Origin: Deltaproteobacteria bacterium
Lineage (GTDB): Bacteria > Bdellovibrionota > UBA1018 > UBA923
DNA length: 7,705 nt
NCBI GenBank assembly: GCA_016194795.1
Contig: JACQAX010000404.1
Span: forward strand, 1-7,705
Direction of reading: 5' to 3'
Part shown: positions 5,740 through 7,705 of the stretch, piece after piece
Position numbering within the stretch: the stretch's first letter is position 1
Layout of the letters: each line of letters begins with the position of its first letter
The notes under the pieces: model-generated
What the model was told of the DNA's origin: nothing
Databases searched by the model: none
Seen by the model: only the letters and a program-made list of their open reading frames with translations
Program-made: the position numbers and the translations under genes

Positions 5740-6280
5740 GAAGCATCTCACCCAGCGAATCATCGTTGCCGCGCTCTGCGGCGTTGTTTTTTGCGCGGGC
5801 GTTGACGCGCACGCGAGATCGCGTTCCTACTCGGCGCGCTTCGCGCCGGCGCGCGAGCCCGCGGCCCCGACCTTGGCCGGAAAAACAAGCGTCGGCGCGA
5901 TGTTCGGCGCGCCGACGGGTGTCACGCTCAAGTACTGGGCGCATTCGTCCAATGCGATCCAGGTCGCCACCGCGTACTCGTTTGGCGGATATCTGGCGCT
6001 CATGTGCGACTACCTGTGGCATTTCGATCTGCAATTCGTCGCAGGGTTGCGCCCGTACGTGGGCTTCGGGGGAGCGTCGCTTTTCGTCTCCAACAGCTAC
6101 GCGAACCACGAGGGGCGTTATGGCGGCACCGAGCTTGCCGGACGCCTGCCCGCCGGCGTCGAGTGGCTCCCGCGCAAGCTTCCTATCGGAGTCTTCGCCG
6201 AGTTCGTGCCGGCGCTCACGATCGCGCCAAGTGTCCAGGGCTTCGTTCAGGGAGACGTGGGGATCCGCTTCTTCATGTGA
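5738..6280 (+). CDS. Small outer-membrane beta-barrel protein, BAPKO_0422/DUF3996-like
   Basis: 180 residues. Residues 1 to about 26 are a Sec signal peptide (MKHLTQR, hydrophobic IIVAALCGVVFCAGV, cleavage near AHA|RS). After an Ala/Pro-rich linker, alternating hydrophobic strands begin at about residue 50: TSVGAMFGAPTGVTLKYW, NAIQVATAYSF, YLALMCDYLWHF, LRPYVGFGGASLF, ELAGRLPAGVEWL, IGVFAEFVPALTI, GDVGIRFFM. The order 'GAPTGVTLKYW ... YLWHF ... PYVGFGG ... RLPAGVEWL ... P-x-x-VFAE-x-VPAL ... G-x-GIRF' closely resembles the BAPKO_0422-type 8-stranded barrel, and the aromatic end (RFFM) suits a barrel signal, though the last residue is Met rather than Phe. Such proteins sit in the outer membrane; function is mostly unknown. 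It starts 32 nt after the desaturase stop in the same direction, so it may be co-transcribed. Its end overlaps the convergent kinase gene by 8 bp. Confidence 0.8.
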   Translation: MKHLTQRIIVAALCGVVFCAGVDAHARSRSYSARFAPAREPAAPTLAGKTSVGAMFGAPTGVTLKYWAHSSNAIQVATAYSFGGYLALMCDYLWHFDLQFVAGLRPYVGFGGASLFVSNSYANHEGRYGGTELAGRLPAGVEWLPRKLPIGVFAEFVPALTIAPSVQGFVQGDVGIRFFM

Positions 6281-7601
6281 GCGCGGGCGGGCGCTCGAGC
6301 GCGCCGCCGCCGAGCGGAAGGGTGAGACAGAAGCTGCTGCCTTCGTTCTCGCGGCTCGCGGCAAGCCGCAGCTCGCCTCCGAGCAGGCGCGCGAGCTTCC
6401 GCGAGAGCGCCAGCCCCAGCCCGGTGCCGCCGTAGCGGCGCGCGATCGTGTTGTCGACCTGGTAGAACGGCGTGAAAAGCTCGCTCTGCTTCGAGGTCGG
6501 AATCCCGATGCCCGTGTCGGCGACCTCGATGCAGAGCTCGCGAGGGTTATCCGGGGCCACGAAAAGGCGCGCGGTGACCGTCCCGGACGGGGTGAACTTG
6601 ATGGCGTTGCCGACCACGTTGGTGAGGATCTGCTTCAGGCGCAACGGGTCGCTCGCGACCGTCGTGGGAAAGCCGTCTTCGCAAACCAGCTCGAGCGCGA
6701 TCGACTTCGTCGCCGCGTGGGCGCGCAGATCGGCCACCACCGCGCGCATGAGCTCGAGCGCCGACACGTCGCTCGTCTCGAGCTTGACCTTGCCGGCCTC
6801 GATGCGCGAGATGTCGAGCAGGTCCTCGATGAGCAAGAGCAGCGTCTGGCCGCTCGTTTCGATGCGCTTGAGAAACTCCTCGCGCAGCTTCGCGTCGCCA
6901 CCCAGGCGCTTGAGGATCTGCGCCGAGCCGAGGATGACGGTCATCGGGGTGCGGATCTCGTGGGTCACGCCGGCAAGGAAGGCCGACTTCGCGCGGCTGG
7001 CGTCCTCGGCGGCGTCGCGCGCGATCGCGAGCTCGGCGGCGCGCCGCCGCTCGATCTCGGCTTCGGCCGCCCGGCGCAGCAGGCGATGCGTCTGCCGCAT
7101 GTCTCGCGCCACCAGCACGATCGACTCGGGCTCGGTGCCGCTGGAGGCGAAAGCGGCATTGACCATCATGGGAATCGCGTCGCCCGCCGCCGAGAGGAAA
7201 TGGCACTCGACGTCGCTCGCCGAGCGGCGCTGGAGCAGCTCTTCCCGCAGCCTGGCGAAGCTGAAGCCGAGATCGGTCACGATCGTCCCGAGCGCCCGGC
7301 CGACGAGGTCGCGGTCGGCGCGGCCGAGAATCTTCGCGGCCGAGGAGTTGACGTTGAGAATCGTGCCGTCGCCGCCGACGACGATCAGCATGTCGGAGAT
7401 CGCGTTGATGATGTTGGTCATCGAGTCGCGCGACACGTTGGTGAAGCTGAGCTCCGCCGCGAGCATGTTGATGCCGAAGGCGATGGCGTCCAGCGCGTCG
7501 CGCTCGGGCGAGATCGGAATGCGCTCGTGCGTCTCGCCGGCGGCCATCCGCGAGAGCTGCGCCATGAAAAGCTCGAAACGCTGGGATTCCGCCGGAATCA
7601 T
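6273..7601 (-). CDS. PAS-domain hybrid-type sensor histidine kinase without receiver (HisKA + HATPase_c)
   Basis: 442 residues. Order of parts: an amphipathic HAMP-like segment (about 8-52, AGETHERIPISPERDALDAI), a PAS domain (about 58-168, with DMLIVVGGDGTILNVNSSA), a coiled-coil linker (about 170-205), a HisKA dimerisation helix with phospho-acceptor H214 in THEIRTPM, and a HATPase_c domain with N box NVVGNAIKFT (N328/N332), G1 DTGIGI (362-367), F box FTPFYQVD (376-383) and G2 GGTGLGLALS (391-400). All catalytic motifs are intact, so it should autophosphorylate. No membrane segment or signal peptide is seen, so it is a soluble kinase sensing an internal cue or docking to a partner. There is no adjacent response regulator in the window; the receiver-TPR protein 4.6 kb away is one candidate partner, without proof. 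The start ATG overlaps the upstream gene's TGA as ATGA, indicating translational coupling. A long open frame on the opposite strand here is a composition artefact. Confidence 0.93.
   Translation of the reverse strand: MIPAESQRFELFMAQLSRMAAGETHERIPISPERDALDAIAFGINMLAAELSFTNVSRDSMTNIINAISDMLIVVGGDGTILNVNSSAAKILGRADRDLVGRALGTIVTDLGFSFARLREELLQRRSASDVECHFLSAAGDAIPMMVNAAFASSGTEPESIVLVARDMRQTHRLLRRAAEAEIERRRAAELAIARDAAEDASRAKSAFLAGVTHEIRTPMTVILGSAQILKRLGGDAKLREEFLKRIETSGQTLLLLIEDLLDISRIEAGKVKLETSDVSALELMRAVVADLRAHAATKSIALELVCEDGFPTTVASDPLRLKQILTNVVGNAIKFTPSGTVTARLFVAPDNPRELCIEVADTGIGIPTSKQSELFTPFYQVDNTIARRYGGTGLGLALSRKLARLLGGELRLAASRENEGSSFCLTLPLGGGALERPPALT
6286..6308. repeat. GC-rich imperfect hairpin after the barrel gene stop
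   Basis: Centred on the perfect 12-bp palindrome GCGCTCGAGCGC (6291-6302); with one bulged base at 6303 the stem extends to 9 bp around a TCGA loop. It begins 5 nt past the barrel gene's stop and lies inside the kinase's 3' coding end. It lacks a T run on either strand, so at most it is a weak or Rho-assisted terminator for the plus-strand transcript. Confidence 0.3.
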
Positions 7602-7705
7602 GCGTCGAGCTTTCCGAGCCAGGCCACGGCCCGCTCCGGATGGTGGAAGAGCTGGATCGGAATGCCGGGGCGGGCGATGCGAAGGTAGATGTTGCCGACG
7701 ATGCG
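7598..7705 (-). CDS. C-terminus of a gene co-transcribed with the kinase, possibly SpoIIAA/STAS-like
   Basis: Only the last 35 codons are in the window. The peptide reads RIVGNIYLRIARPGIPIQLF, then HHPERAVAWLGKLDA and TGA at 7600-7598, which overlaps the kinase ATG by 4 nt. The ending 'RP-x-x-P-x-x-x-F-x-x-x-x-x-A-x-x-WL' is the usual C-terminal helix pattern of small SpoIIAA-like/STAS-fold proteins found next to sensor kinases. That identification rests on a short fragment and is tentative. The start-stop overlap makes co-expression with the kinase very likely. Confidence 0.6.
   Translation of the reverse strand, partial: RIVGNIYLRIARPGIPIQLFHHPERAVAWLGKLDA

Noticed and set aside
5766..7688. 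640-codon open frame on the plus strand
   Set aside because: It runs antisense through the kinase and out of frame through the barrel gene, is extremely rich in Arg, Ala, Gly and Glu, and has no domain. It is a GC-rich shadow of genes with intact catalytic motifs.
1..7705. CRISPR array, tRNA, IS element, attachment site or defence system
   Set aside because: No regularly spaced repeats, tRNA-like cloverleaf, transposase, integrase or known defence protein motifs were seen on either strand.

Overview
The window is GC-rich and densely packed and reads as chromosomal DNA of a Gram-negative bacterium. It encodes a predicted outer-membrane beta-barrel, a secreted Cys-rich protein and a sugar-1-phosphate transferase of the undecaprenyl-phosphate pathway. 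The mix of a response regulator fused to TPRs, a PilZ-like partner, a PAS histidine kinase and a small BAPKO_0422/DUF3996-like barrel would suit a Bdellovibrionota or Myxococcota-type lineage. That placement is a weak inference, because the window has no rRNA or marker gene. I see no tRNA, rRNA, CRISPR array, IS element, integrase or phage gene.

Layout. Positions 1-4007 hold a tight minus-strand cluster, read right to left. In order it encodes a secreted Cys-rich protein of unknown function (2985-4007), a PlsC-type lysophosphatidate acyltransferase (2238-2966), a PilZ-like protein (1675-2190), a receiver-TPR protein (324-1667) and the N-terminus of a WecA/TagO-type transferase that runs off the left edge (1-284). 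Gaps are 18, 47, 7 and 39 nt, so the genes are probably co-transcribed. Positions 4099-4846 hold a broken sterol-desaturase/fatty-acid-hydroxylase gene, also on the minus strand. Its third histidine cluster is missing and its frame breaks near 4361-4375. Only 34 bp separate it from a divergent, intact fatty acid desaturase (4881-5705, plus strand). A small beta-barrel gene follows (5738-6280, plus). On the right, a PAS histidine kinase (6273-7601, minus) overlaps the barrel gene tail to tail by 8 bp. It also shares an ATGA start/stop overlap with an upstream gene, of which only the C-terminus lies in the window (7598-7705).

How the genes work together. Two themes recur: envelope lipid chemistry (acyltransferase, two membrane di-iron enzymes, undecaprenyl-linked sugar transfer) and signalling (receiver-TPR plus PilZ-like protein; PAS kinase with a possible STAS-like partner). 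Neither signalling set contains a DNA-binding output domain, so protein-protein output is more likely than direct transcriptional control. Whether the kinase phosphorylates the receiver-TPR protein cannot be told from sequence.

I do not see a clearly new multi-gene system. The observations most worth checking are the broken hydroxylase gene, the compact divergent promoter with an apparently leaderless start, and the unidentified Cys-rich secreted protein heading the lipid/signalling cluster.
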